A DNA stretch of 21,749 bases from an uncultured Lachnospiraceae bacterium (GTDB taxonomy: Bacteria > Bacillota > Clostridia > Lachnospirales > Lachnospiraceae). A program made the position numbers and the translations under genes. The stretch lies in the NCBI GenBank assembly GCA_900551235.1, contig URUU01000039.1, forward strand, positions 1-21,749, given 5' to 3'. Shown here one piece after another: positions 1 to 6,869 of this stretch; the first letter of the stretch is position 1; the number at the start of each line of letters is the position of its first letter. The notes under the pieces are model-generated. The model was not told the origin of the DNA, made no database searches, and saw only the letters and a list, made by a program, of their open reading frames with translations.

Positions 1-20
1 GAAGTAGGAATGAAACATAA

Positions 21-803
21 AGGTTTATAACTTTTTATAAGTTTTCAGTAACGGGCGGAGAGATTACCATTACGGTCTGTCAGACAGAAAAAGAACACAA
101 TGGTGTGGCAGGCTACCGGATACTGGTGAAAGATAATGGAGTCGGCATGACGGAAAGTTTTCTGAAAAGAATATACGAACCATTTGAGCGGGAAGAAACA
201 TCGACTGTCAGCGGAATTACCGGAACCGGTCTGGGACTCAGCATCACAAAATCGATCGTGGATCTGTTTGGCGGAAGCATGGAGATTCGTTCAAAGAAAA
301 ATCAAGGTACAGAAGTGATCCTGGATCTGAGCCTTAAGCTGAAGCCGCCGAAAGAAGAAAATGACCTGCCAGAAGAGAATGTGATAGTGGAACAGGACAG
401 TGAACAACTGGAGTTCTCAGGAAAAAGAGTACTTCTGGCAGAAGATAACGATCTGAACTGTGAGATTGCAGAAGAACTGCTGAGCCAGAAAGGAATCTGT
501 GTAGAGGTAGCCGAAAATGGCGCAGAAGCAGTGGAAAAAGTCAAAAATTCAGAGCCGGGATATTATGAAGTAATACTGATGGATATTCAGATGCCGGTGA
601 TGGATGGCTATGAGGCGACCAGGCAGATCCGCAGTCTGGAGGATGCAGCACTTGCAAAGATTCCGATCATCGCACTTTCTGCCAATGCATTTGAAGAAGA
701 CCGCAGGGCTTCCAGAGAAGCAGGAATGGACGGACATCTGGCAAAACCGATTGAAACCGCCAAATTGTTTGCTGTTTTGAAAGAAATTATTAAAAAAGAA
801 TAA
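21..803 (+). CDS. Hybrid sensor histidine kinase, C-terminal part (HATPase_c + receiver), probably truncated
   Basis: The readable frame begins after an in-frame TAA at 18-20 and ends at 803. It encodes the ATP-binding half of a histidine kinase: a YKFSVTGG segment that normally follows the N box, the G1 box DNGVGM, the F box IYEPFERE and the G2 box GTGLGLSI. A response-regulator receiver follows, with acidic pocket AEDN, phospho-acceptor Asp in MDIQMP, the Ser of ALSANAF and the Lys of AKPI. Hybrid kinases of this kind phosphorylate themselves and pass the phosphate to their own receiver. The N box (an Asn-Ala-type motif expected just before YKFS) is replaced by unrelated sequence, and the sensor and DHp/HisKA domains are absent. 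The likely reading is a decayed 3' remnant or a break at the window edge. A GTG at 105 could act as an internal start but has no convincing ribosome binding site. Family certain; functional state doubtful. Confidence 0.75.
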   Translation, partial: RFITFYKFSVTGGEITITVCQTEKEHNGVAGYRILVKDNGVGMTESFLKRIYEPFEREETSTVSGITGTGLGLSITKSIVDLFGGSMEIRSKKNQGTEVILDLSLKLKPPKEENDLPEENVIVEQDSEQLEFSGKRVLLAEDNDLNCEIAEELLSQKGICVEVAENGAEAVEKVKNSEPGYYEVILMDIQMPVMDGYEATRQIRSLEDAALAKIPIIALSANAFEEDRRASREAGMDGHLAKPIETAKLFAVLKEIIKKE

Positions 804-811
804 ATTTTTCT

Positions 812-840
812 TGCAGAGACTCTTCAGATATGCTAGAATT
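812..840 (+). promoter_or_regulatory. Sigma-A-like promoter of the glycine riboswitch/symporter transcript
   Basis: TTGCAG at 812-817 and TAGAAT at 835-840 are separated by exactly 17 bp, and the -10 is preceded by TGC (extended -10). Transcription should start near 847, about 25 nt before the riboswitch aptamer. The kinase gene ends at 803, so the symporter unit has its own promoter. Confidence 0.65.
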
Positions 841-871
841 AGAACACGTTGTGTTGAAGTAAATCACAGCG

Positions 872-980
872 TACTCTGGAGAGTCTCATAGAACGGGCGC
901 CGAAGGTGTACGGCAGCAGAGATGCTGCTTATCTCTCAGGCAAAAGGACAGAGAAAAGTCTAAATATGTTCTACTCTTTG
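872..980 (+). promoter_or_regulatory. Glycine riboswitch, single aptamer
   Basis: The leader carries glycine-aptamer hallmarks: CTCTGGAGAG at 874-883, GCCGAAGG at 899-906, and CTCTCAGGCAAAAGGACAGAG at the 3' side (933-953). P1 can form from 874-877 with 950-953. GCAGCA/TGCTGC at 913-928 closes a hairpin with a GAGA tetraloop. Only one full aptamer is visible, not the common tandem pair. TACTCT of the P1 5' side (872-877) recurs at 972-977 just before the terminator, so the P1 3' strand could pair with either copy, a plausible switching device. The downstream gene is an AGCS symporter, a known target class of glycine riboswitches. Glycine binding is predicted to control read-through of the adjacent terminator; the direction (ON or OFF) is inferred only. 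Confidence 0.88.
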
Positions 981-1010
981 GAGGGCTGATTGCAGGATCA
1001 GCTCTTTTGT
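981..1010 (+). terminator. Riboswitch expression-platform terminator
   Basis: GGGCTGAT at 983-990 pairs with ATCAGCTC at 997-1004 (8 bp, one G-U) across a 6-nt loop and is followed by TTTTGTTGTTT. This is an intrinsic terminator lying between the glycine aptamer and the symporter start at 1140, as expected for transcriptional riboswitch control. Confidence 0.75.
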
Positions 1011-1139
1011 TGTTTCCGGACAATCCAAAGAATCCGTCAGTGACAGTATCAGGCAGCCGAAAGAAACGGTCACATACAGATTCAAAGAGTACATTCCGGC
1101 AGCAGCAGCCAATAAATTATCAGGATTGGAGAGAGAGTA

Positions 1140-2555
1140 ATGTTCGAAGCAGTAAATAATTTTTTGCAGCACGTTGATGATCTGGTATGGGGTGTCCCGC
1201 TGATCGTAGCAATTCTTTTGACTGGTATTTATCTTACCATCCGTCTGAAAGGTATCCAGATCACAAAACTTCCAAAAGCACTCAGGTACATGTTTGAAAA
1301 TGAAGAGAGCGGTCACGGAGAAGTCACAAGTTTCGGAGCGCTGTGTACCGCACTTTCCGCTACTATCGGTACCGGAAACATTGTCGGTGTGGCAACCGCG
1401 ATCGTAGCCGGAGGACCGGGAGCGTTATTCTGGATGGAAATTGCAGCCCTGTTTGGTATGGCAACGAAATATTCCGAAGGTCTTCTTGCCATCAAATACC
1501 GTACAACCGACAAACATGGTCATATCCTTGGAGGTCCGTTTTACTATATCGAAAACGGTATGGGCAAAAAATGGACCTGGCTGGCAAAGCTTTTTGCATT
1601 TTTCGGAATGGGGGTAGGCCTGTTTGGTATCGGAACCTTTACACAGGTAAATGGTATCACCAGTGCCGTTGGTAACTTCTTTGATCCGAATGCACAGAAT
1701 GTGATCCATCTGCTGGGAAGAGATTATACGCTTGCAGTTGTGATCTCAGGACTGATCCTTACCGTCTGCGTCGGACTGGTTGTTATCGGAGGCCTGAAAC
1801 GTATTGCAAAAGTATCTGAGATCGTTGTGCCGTTTATGGCAGTTATATACATTGCGATTTCTCTGCTGCTTCTGATCTTAAATGCGAATAAAATTCCGGC
1901 AGCGGTCGCAGAGATCGTATCCAGTGCGTTTGGTCTGCGTGCAGCCGCCGGCGGAGCACTTGGGGCGATCATTGTGGCAATGCAGAAAGGTATCGCAAGA
2001 GGTATCTTCTCAAACGAGGCAGGACTTGGAAGTGCCCCGATCGCAGCCGCAGCCGCTCAGACAAAAGAGCCGGCACGTCAGGGACTGGTTACCATGACCG
2101 GTACCTTTATCGATACGATCGTTGTATGTACCATGACCGGACTTTCCATTGTGATCACCGGTTCCTGGAATATCGGACTGGAAGGTGTGGCAGTTACTAC
2201 AAATGCGTTTCAGCATGGACTTCCGTTTGCACCACAGGTCAGTGCATTTCTGCTGATGATGTGTCTGGTGTTCTTCGCATTTACCACCATCCTCGGATGG
2301 GACTATTACAGTGAGAGATGTCTGGCATATCTTTCCGGCAGCAACAAAACAGCCCTGAAGATCTTCCGCTGGCTGTACATAGCAGCAGTCTTTATCGGAC
2401 CGTACTTCACAGTATCTGCAGTATGGGTGATCGCCGATATCTTCAACGCACTGATGGCGATTCCGAACCTGATCGCACTGCTCTCCCTGAGCGGAGTGGT
2501 TGTAGCAGAGACGCAGAGCTATCTGAAACGAATGAATCTGACAAGAGTGAAATAA
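1140..2555 (+). CDS. AGCS-family sodium:alanine/glycine symporter
   Basis: A 471-residue polytopic membrane protein of the alanine or glycine:cation symporter family (AlsT/DagA/GlyP type), which imports small neutral amino acids with sodium across the cytoplasmic membrane. Family landmarks are an N-terminal membrane segment running into TIRLKGIQ, the glycine-rich stretch GTGNIVGVATAI, GGPFYYIENGMGKKW, and a later NEAGLGSAPIAAAAAQT motif. Length matches the family norm, so it appears complete. The ATG at 1140 is preceded by a GGAGAGAGAG Shine-Dalgarno tract. It is the only gene between its riboswitch and the terminator at 2586, so it is monocistronic. The riboswitch argues that glycine is the physiological ligand; the protein sequence alone cannot tell glycine from alanine. 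Confidence 0.93.
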   Translation: MFEAVNNFLQHVDDLVWGVPLIVAILLTGIYLTIRLKGIQITKLPKALRYMFENEESGHGEVTSFGALCTALSATIGTGNIVGVATAIVAGGPGALFWMEIAALFGMATKYSEGLLAIKYRTTDKHGHILGGPFYYIENGMGKKWTWLAKLFAFFGMGVGLFGIGTFTQVNGITSAVGNFFDPNAQNVIHLLGRDYTLAVVISGLILTVCVGLVVIGGLKRIAKVSEIVVPFMAVIYIAISLLLLILNANKIPAAVAEIVSSAFGLRAAAGGALGAIIVAMQKGIARGIFSNEAGLGSAPIAAAAAQTKEPARQGLVTMTGTFIDTIVVCTMTGLSIVITGSWNIGLEGVAVTTNAFQHGLPFAPQVSAFLLMMCLVFFAFTTILGWDYYSERCLAYLSGSNKTALKIFRWLYIAAVFIGPYFTVSAVWVIADIFNALMAIPNLIALLSLSGVVVAETQSYLKRMNLTRVK

Positions 2556-2585
2556 CAAAAACAGTATCTTAAAAATGCAGCAAAT

Positions 2586-2636
2586 AAACCGCTGTGGTCA
2601 TCAGAAAAAAGTTTCTGGTGGCTGCGGCGGTTTTGC
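2586..2636 (+). terminator. Long intrinsic terminator after the symporter
   Basis: AAACCGC at the 5' end pairs with GCGGTTT at the 3' end, and inside it GTCATCAGAAA pairs with TTTCTGGTGGC (11 bp including three G-U) around an AAAG loop. The hairpin ends in TTTTGCTTTG. It closes the symporter transcription unit and marks the border with the AT-rich accessory region. Confidence 0.8.
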
Positions 2637-2802
2637 TTTGACAAGAAAAAATGTAAAATGAAAGCATATAGAGGTCAGAAAAAATATTTAAAATATGCTT
2701 AAATAGATCATAAAAATGCACTATACTATTTACAGAAGGATGGTGAGATAATGATTCGATTTGCCATGGATAATCTTTTACAATGATTTCGTGTTATAAA
2801 AT
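2637..2802 (+). other. AT-rich spacer with no supportable gene
   Basis: No coding frame of useful length is present. A TATACT at 2722-2727 is followed by TGGTGAGATAAT at 2741-2752; the same 12 bases recur at 6841-6852 ahead of another gene. The ATG at 2751 opens only an 11-codon frame beginning MIRFAMDN, which resembles the start of some acetyltransferases but stops at once. It could be the last trace of a deleted gene. One copy of the promoter-like repeat occupies 2777-2802. Confidence 0.4.
2777..2802 (+). repeat. Promoter-like dispersed repeat, copy A (shortened)
   Basis: Contains TTTACA, then ATTTCGTGT and TATAAA. Against copies at 5142 and 6791 it lacks about 8 bases in the middle. It abuts the point where a truncated reading frame resumes (2803), so it lies at or near a deletion breakpoint. 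Confidence 0.45.
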
Positions 2803-3000
2803 GATGTAACGGGATACAATCGTGTGGTTGGTAAGCTGCTTATGATTTATGGAGTGATTTTGATTGCATTGGGACTGCCATTGTGTTCAGAACAGAATTC
2901 TCCATTTATCTTACTGTCAGTATTGGGAGTAATGATAGAAACGGTAGTAATCATGGCGATTTATAGTTTGTGCGTTGAAAGGAAGTATAAAGAACAATAG
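2803..3000 (+). pseudogene. 3' remnant of a DUF3784-like small membrane protein gene
   Basis: One frame from 2803 to the TAG at 2998-3000 encodes about 65 residues starting DVTGYNRVVGKL, with a hydrophobic ILIALGLPL stretch and ending YSLCVERKYKEQ. It aligns along its whole length with the C-terminal part of the intact 107-residue protein at 4783-5106 (VTDIRKYN..SKL, FLGLPLL, VVVETIIFMAVYSL, KKKYKK). The first 40 or so residues, including the first membrane segment, are missing, and an in-frame TAA lies just upstream (2797-2799). This is a decayed or deleted paralogue; no start codon with a ribosome binding site is visible. The DUF3784 label is from memory of the motif pattern and is moderate. 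Confidence 0.7.
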
Positions 3001-3028
3001 ATAAATCGGAAGGTGTGGAGGAGAAAAA

Positions 3029-3253
3029 GTGAAAGAAAACAATAAAGCTATCAGACTATATCTACTTCTATTATTTACTGTATGCTATGGGCTTGGTATC
3101 ATTGAATTATTAACAAATACAGGAAAAGCATATGAATTTTTGAGAATAGGATTTACCTTTTTTCCAGTTTTAAGTGCATTAATTACAAAGCGGGTTACAA
3201 ATGTGAAAAGTCATTATATATTCGCTATAGATATTTACTTGTACAACTGTTAA
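3029..3253 (+). pseudogene. Truncated CPBP (CAAX-like) intramembrane protease, N-terminal fragment
   Basis: A GTG-start frame of 74 residues with a good ribosome binding site (GGAGG, 7 nt upstream). It holds one clear membrane segment (LYLLLLFTVCYGLGII) and then FTFFPVLSALITKRVTN, the usual N-terminal layout of CPBP-family glutamic-type intramembrane proteases, where a second helix ends at a PxLSALITKR-like motif. Full members run to about 250-300 residues and carry EExxxR and HxxxN motifs; none of that is present. The match ends around codon 65, after which a short tail reads to a stop. It is most likely a 3'-truncated gene. Family assignment rests on a short stretch and is moderate. Confidence 0.5.
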
Positions 3254-3285
3254 AAATTAAGAAGAAAGTTACAAATATAAGGAAT

Positions 3286-3335
3286 AAAATATTGAAGAAA
3301 AGTACAAAATACAGATGCAAAATATTGAAGAAAAG
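3286..3335 (+). repeat. Direct repeat of 17 bp, two copies, period 33
   Basis: AAAATATTGAAGAAAAG occurs at 3286-3302 and 3319-3335. The second copy contributes the -35 element of the promoter of the ATPase gene. It may be a local duplication or a pair of regulator sites. Confidence 0.7.
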
Positions 3336-3353
3336 CATATTTTATAGTATAAC
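3325..3353 (+). promoter_or_regulatory. Promoter of the DUF4143 ATPase gene
   Basis: TTGAAG at 3325-3330 and TATAAC at 3348-3353 with a 17-bp spacer. The predicted start is about 25 nt upstream of the GGAGGG ribosome binding site and the ATG at 3385. Confidence 0.55.
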
Positions 3354-3384
3354 ATACTCATACAGGTGACTACGGAGGGAAATA

Positions 3385-4713
3385 ATGTATTTTGAACGAA
3401 AAGCATACAAAAAACTGATGGAATGGAAGGCAGAATACGCAGATAAATATGCGGTTTTGCTTGAAGGAGCCAGACGAGTTGGAAAATCGACAATTGCAGA
3501 GTATTTTGCACAAAATGAATATAAGTCCTATATTTTGATTGACTTCTCAAAAACGACGGATACGATACGAGCCTGTTTTGAAGACATCGGAAATTTGAAT
3601 ATATTCTTTTTGAGATTGCAGGCAGAAACAGGAGTAACCTTATATGAGCGTGAATCATTGATTATTTTTGATGAGGTACAACTTTTTCCTAAAGCAAGAC
3701 AGGCTATAAAGCATTTTGTGTCAGATGGCAGATACCATTACCTGGAAACAGGCTCTTTGATATCAATAAAGAAAAATGTAAAGGATATTTTAATTCCTTC
3801 TGAGGAAATGAAAATACAGGTTTATCCAATGGATTATGAAGAATTCTGCAAGGCTACGGGCAATAATTATGAGCTTTTGCAGCAAATTTATCATATGAAT
3901 TCGGCGATTGGACAGGCAACAAATCGGAAACTAATGAGAGATTTGAGAATTTATATGGCGGTGGGCGGAATGCCGCAGGCGGTGGAAGCGTATATAGAGG
4001 GAAAAAACTTTTCACAAATTGATATGGTAAAAAGACAGATCATCTCTCTTTATGAAGAAGATTTTAAAAAGATTGATGCGTCAGGAAGAATATCGGCATT
4101 ATATCATTCAATTCCGGCTCAGTTGTCAAAAGATTTGAGAAAATATAGAATTACAACGGCTATAGGAAAGAAAAACAATACCAGGGCAGATGAATTGTTA
4201 TATGAGTTGATGGATTCAAAAACAGTTTTACCATGTTATAATTCAACAGATCCAAGGATCAGCCTGGCGGATACAAAGGATTTCAGCAGTTATAAATTAT
4301 ATTTGTCAGATACGGGATTATTTGTGACCTTGATGTTTATAGATCGGCCAGTAACGGAAAATGATGTATATGCAAAATTACTTTCTGATAAATTACCGGC
4401 AAATTTAGGCTATCTTTATGAAAACCTTATTGCTCAAATGATTGCGGCATCAGGAAGAGAACTTTATTATCACACCTGGGAGAAAGTTGGAAGTACACAT
4501 TATTATGAGATTGATTTTCTGATTTCAGAAGGAAGCAAAATAAATGCTTTTGAGATAAAGTCATCAGGAACAGGAAAGCATGAGTCAATTAAAGAGTTTT
4601 ACAGAAAGTTTTCAAAAAATGTGCATAATATATACTTGCTGTCACAGAAAGATGTTGGCAAAGAGGAAAATCTATTATTAAAACCGTTTTATCTGATGCC
4701 ATTTTTAACTTAA
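3385..4713 (+). CDS. AAA-type ATPase with DUF4143 C-terminal domain
   Basis: A 442-residue protein of the widespread ATP-binding/DUF4143 family. The N-terminal P-loop ATPase has Walker A GARRVGKST (residues 28-36) and Walker B LIIFDEVQ (92-99), then a sensor-like LETGSLIS segment. The C-terminal half carries DUF4143 features: SYKLYLSDTGLF, LGYLYENLIAQ and a restriction-endonuclease-like signature YYEIDFLI...AFEIKSS, giving D377, E390 and K392 as a PD-(D/E)XK triad. The ATG follows a GGAGGG site, and length is typical, so it is intact. Function in this family is poorly known; a DNA-linked or stress/defence role is often suggested but unproven. It has its own promoter and sits alone in an accessory region, consistent with horizontal spread. 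Confidence 0.9.
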   Translation: MYFERKAYKKLMEWKAEYADKYAVLLEGARRVGKSTIAEYFAQNEYKSYILIDFSKTTDTIRACFEDIGNLNIFFLRLQAETGVTLYERESLIIFDEVQLFPKARQAIKHFVSDGRYHYLETGSLISIKKNVKDILIPSEEMKIQVYPMDYEEFCKATGNNYELLQQIYHMNSAIGQATNRKLMRDLRIYMAVGGMPQAVEAYIEGKNFSQIDMVKRQIISLYEEDFKKIDASGRISALYHSIPAQLSKDLRKYRITTAIGKKNNTRADELLYELMDSKTVLPCYNSTDPRISLADTKDFSSYKLYLSDTGLFVTLMFIDRPVTENDVYAKLLSDKLPANLGYLYENLIAQMIAASGRELYYHTWEKVGSTHYYEIDFLISEGSKINAFEIKSSGTGKHESIKEFYRKFSKNVHNIYLLSQKDVGKEENLLLKPFYLMPFLT

Positions 4714-4782
4714 CGAATATGAATTTATCAGGAAAGTCTGCAAAATGACAAAGAACAAAGCGGTTGCTGTTGGGGGATCTGG

Positions 4783-5106
4783 ATGAAGGACAATATATTC
4801 TTTTTTGCCATATTGTGTATTTGGGGCATTATATATATGGGGCTGGCTCTCTATATATGGTTTTCAAAAAAGGAAATTGGTTTCTGGGGAAGTAAGAAAA
4901 TGTTCAAGGTAACGGATATAAGAAAATATAATCATGCAACATCGAAGCTCTATCTTGTGCATGGTTTAGCATATATTTTTCTTGGACTTCCTTTACTTAC
5001 AGGACACCGCAAATGGATAATTTTCTCCGTTGCAGGTGTTGTAGTAGAAACCATTATTTTCATGGCAGTTTATTCGTTGGTAATTAAGAAAAAATATAAA
5101 AAATGA
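4783..5106 (+). CDS. Small membrane protein, DUF3784-like
   Basis: A 107-residue protein with a hydrophobic N-terminal segment (FFFAILCIWGIIYMGLALYIWF), a soluble FWGSKKMFKVTDIRKYN loop, and two further hydrophobic segments around LAYIFLGLPLL and VVVETIIFMAVYSL, ending in a basic KKKYKK tail. The arrangement of FxVxDxxxYN followed by a membrane helix with LGLPLL fits DUF3784-like proteins common in Clostridia; their function is unknown. The start follows a GGGGG tract 7 nt upstream. A related but N-terminally deleted copy lies at 2803-3000, so the family was duplicated here. No partner enzyme is adjacent. Confidence 0.7.
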   Translation: MKDNIFFFAILCIWGIIYMGLALYIWFSKKEIGFWGSKKMFKVTDIRKYNHATSKLYLVHGLAYIFLGLPLLTGHRKWIIFSVAGVVVETIIFMAVYSLVIKKKYKK

Positions 5107-5141
5107 TTTTGACAAATTCCTTGAAGATACGTATTTCAAAG

Positions 5142-5173
5142 TTTACCATGTCACGTTCATTTCGTGTTATGAT
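5142..5173 (+). repeat. Promoter-like dispersed repeat, copy B
   Basis: TTTACC, a 20-nt spacer with TTCATTTCGTGT, then TATGAT. It nearly matches copy C at 6791-6822 (two differences within the 20-nt spacer), and both are preceded by GATACG[T/C]ATT. It lies between the small membrane protein gene and the GNAT gene, 32 nt before the GNAT start. A TTGACA at 5109-5114 upstream is a separate possible -35 element. Confidence 0.6.
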
Positions 5174-5204
5174 GTGTTATCGGATTTACAGGAGAGTCAC
5201 TGTT

Positions 5205-5651
5205 ATGATCAGAGAATTACGAAAAGCAGATATAGATAAAGTTGCAGATATATGGTTGGATACAAATAGAAAGGCACATTATTTTATCCCGGCTCAATAT
5301 TGGAAAGATAATTTTGAGTTAGTAAAGGAGCTGCTGTTACAGGCAACAGTCTATGTCTATGAAGAGAATCGGGAAATACAAGGTTTTATAGGGCTGAACG
5401 ACGAGTATATTGAAGGCATTTTTGTTTCTGATGAAATGCAGTCGCAGGGTATAGGCAAAATTCTGTTAAATTATGCAAAGGATACAAGGAACAAATTGTT
5501 TTTGAATGTATATCAGAAAAACACATCGGCAATATCTTTTTATCAAAGAGAAGGGTTTGAGATTCAGTATAGTGGTTTAGATGAAGTTACTGGGGAAAAA
5601 GACTATGTAATGGCATGGGAGCGGACATCCTCGTCTGTCGAATCTAAATAA
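5205..5651 (+). CDS. GNAT-family N-acetyltransferase
   Basis: A 148-residue single-domain acetyltransferase. The N-terminus MIRELRKADIDKVADIW is the usual GNAT first strand and helix. The acetyl-CoA loop is in VSDEMQSQGIGKILL (Q-x-x-G-I-G, near residue 80), and the C-terminal NVYQKNTSAISFYQREGF is the conserved motif B region. The protein resembles the YjaB/PhnO-like small-molecule acetyltransferases; its substrate cannot be told from the sequence. The ATG at 5205 was chosen because GGAGAG lies 8 nt upstream and the family N-terminus begins there. The open frame extends back to 5103, but that part overlaps the promoter-like repeat. The gene appears intact. Confidence 0.88.
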   Translation: MIRELRKADIDKVADIWLDTNRKAHYFIPAQYWKDNFELVKELLLQATVYVYEENREIQGFIGLNDEYIEGIFVSDEMQSQGIGKILLNYAKDTRNKLFLNVYQKNTSAISFYQREGFEIQYSGLDEVTGEKDYVMAWERTSSSVESK

Positions 5652-5695
5652 AGTCTGTAAGTAATATTCAAAGTAAAGCATTTTGGGAGGAAATT

Positions 5696-6250
5696 ATGAA
5701 CATTACAGTATATCTTGGAGCAAATGAAGGCAATGATCCGGCTTTACATAAGGCAGTTACAGAACTTGGAGCCTGGATCGGGCAAAGCGGAAACACACTG
5801 GTTTACGGTGGTTCAAAAAGCGGATTGATGGGGGCATTAGCGGACAGTGTTCTGAATGCAGGCGGCAGAGCGATCGGCGTTGAACCGCAGTTTTTTGTTG
5901 AAAAAGAGCTGCAGCACGACGGACTGACACAGCTGATCGTGACGAAAAATATGTCAGAACGCAAAAACAAAATGATCGAACTTGGCGATGCATTTATTGC
6001 ATTTCCCGGTGGAACAGGTACTCTTGAGGAAATCACAGAAGTGGTGTCAAAAGTATCGCTGAAGCAGCTGGATGCTCCCTGTATTCTCTATAACCTGAAC
6101 GGCTACTATAACAGTTTAAAAGAATTATTAAATCATATGATTGAGAAGGGACTGTCCGATCAAGAACGACAGAAAGGTATTTTCTTTGCGGATGATCTTA
6201 TGCAGATTCAGGAGATGCTTTCTTTTGTCAAAGCTGATGGTGAGAAATAA
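5696..6250 (+). CDS. LOG/TIGR00730-family Rossmann-fold protein (nucleotide phosphoribohydrolase-like)
   Basis: A 184-residue protein of the lysine-decarboxylase-like/LOG family. The signatures are VYGGSKSGLMGALAD (36-50), SERKNKM (87-93) and PGGTGTLEE (104-112), which form the nucleotide-binding and catalytic site. Characterised members hydrolyse nucleoside 5'-monophosphates of the cytokinin type to base and ribose 5-phosphate; the older label lysine decarboxylase is not supported by their chemistry. The bacterial substrate here is unknown. A GGAGG site precedes the ATG by 6 nt and length is normal. It sits 45 nt after the GNAT gene and 38 nt before the methyltransferase remnant, so the three may once have been co-transcribed. 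Confidence 0.9.
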   Translation: MNITVYLGANEGNDPALHKAVTELGAWIGQSGNTLVYGGSKSGLMGALADSVLNAGGRAIGVEPQFFVEKELQHDGLTQLIVTKNMSERKNKMIELGDAFIAFPGGTGTLEEITEVVSKVSLKQLDAPCILYNLNGYYNSLKELLNHMIEKGLSDQERQKGIFFADDLMQIQEMLSFVKADGEK

Positions 6251-6288
6251 GTGAAAAAATGGGAAAGGAATAGTAGAAAGAGGAAAAG

Positions 6289-6686
6289 ATGATATTTCAA
6301 TTAATCGCAGTGATTCTTTTAGGTATATTTTACAGCTGCTATTTTGGCAAAATGATCATCCAGAGGCGAAAAGGAATACAGACAGATCAGATTGGAAAAG
6401 GAAAGACAGCTGGCGTGCCGGAGTTTCGAAAACGGATCAGACAGAACTTGTCACGGATGGAATTTATCAGATCAGTAGGAATCCGGCGTTTCTTGGATTT
6501 GATCTGGTGTATGTGGGGATTTTGCTGATGTTCTTCAATTTGCTGCTCTTTGCGGTTTCTGTCTTTGCCATGTTCATGTTTCATTTGCAGATTGTAAAAG
6601 TAGAAGAAGTATTTTTATCGACCGTTTTTGGCAGTGATTATGAGAATTACAAGAAAAAAGTGAACAGATATTTTGGAAGAAAGTAA
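6289..6686 (+). pseudogene. Isoprenylcysteine carboxyl methyltransferase-like gene with internal deletion and frameshift
   Basis: The first frame from ATG 6289 encodes a normal N-terminus (hydrophobic ILLGIFYSCYFGKMI, then RRKGIQTDQIGKGK), after which the reading becomes nonsense and stops at 6528. From 6405 another frame (116 nt from the start, thus out of phase) encodes the family C-terminus: DSWRAGVSKTDQTELVTDG, IYQISRNPAFLGFDLVYVG, a helix, then FGSDYENYKKKVNRYFG and TAA at 6684-6686. RNPAFLG matches the conserved RNPxYxG cofactor-site motif of ICMT/DUF1295-like membrane methyltransferases. Together the parts give about 130 codons against about 190-200 expected, so some 60 codons (middle helices) have been lost at about 6400. 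A single deletion would explain both the loss and the frameshift. It is non-functional as read. Confidence 0.82.
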
Positions 6687-6790
6687 ATAGGGATACTCTT
6701 TCTTTCATACTTAATCAAAAGGTTGTCGTAAGACTATTAAAACAGATGATTGAGCGGCAGCCTCGTTTTTTAGATACGCATTGCAATTCC

Positions 6791-6822
6791 TTCACCATGT
6801 CAGTTTCATTTCGTGTTATAAT
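6791..6822 (+). repeat. Promoter-like dispersed repeat, copy C
   Basis: TTCACC, a 20-nt spacer ending TTTCATTTCGTGT, then a perfect TATAAT. Downstream TGGTGAGATAAT (6841-6852) is shared with 2741-2752. It lies 47 nt before the acetyltransferase fragment. The -10-like end suggests a promoter, but the 20-nt spacing is unusual for sigma-A and resembles the long spacers of activator-dependent promoters. Confidence 0.6.
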
Positions 6823-6869
6823 GTTTTGGAAATGTCGGCTTGGTGAGATAATAGAAATGGAGAAAAGAT

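Noticed and set aside
816..887. Perfect 8-bp inverted repeat GAGACTCT (about 817) with AGAGTCTC (880-887), suggesting a larger RNA fold
   Set aside because: The left arm lies between the -35 and -10 elements, upstream of the predicted transcription start, so it is not in the RNA.
5103..5204. N-terminal extension of the GNAT gene back to 5103
   Set aside because: The extension overlaps the dispersed repeat, overlaps the previous gene's stop and has no ribosome binding site; GGAGAG precedes the ATG at 5205.
6740..6775. Possible terminator ending in GTTTTTT before the acetyltransferase fragment
   Set aside because: The preceding bases form only a 3-bp stem (GAG/CTC); no stable hairpin was found.
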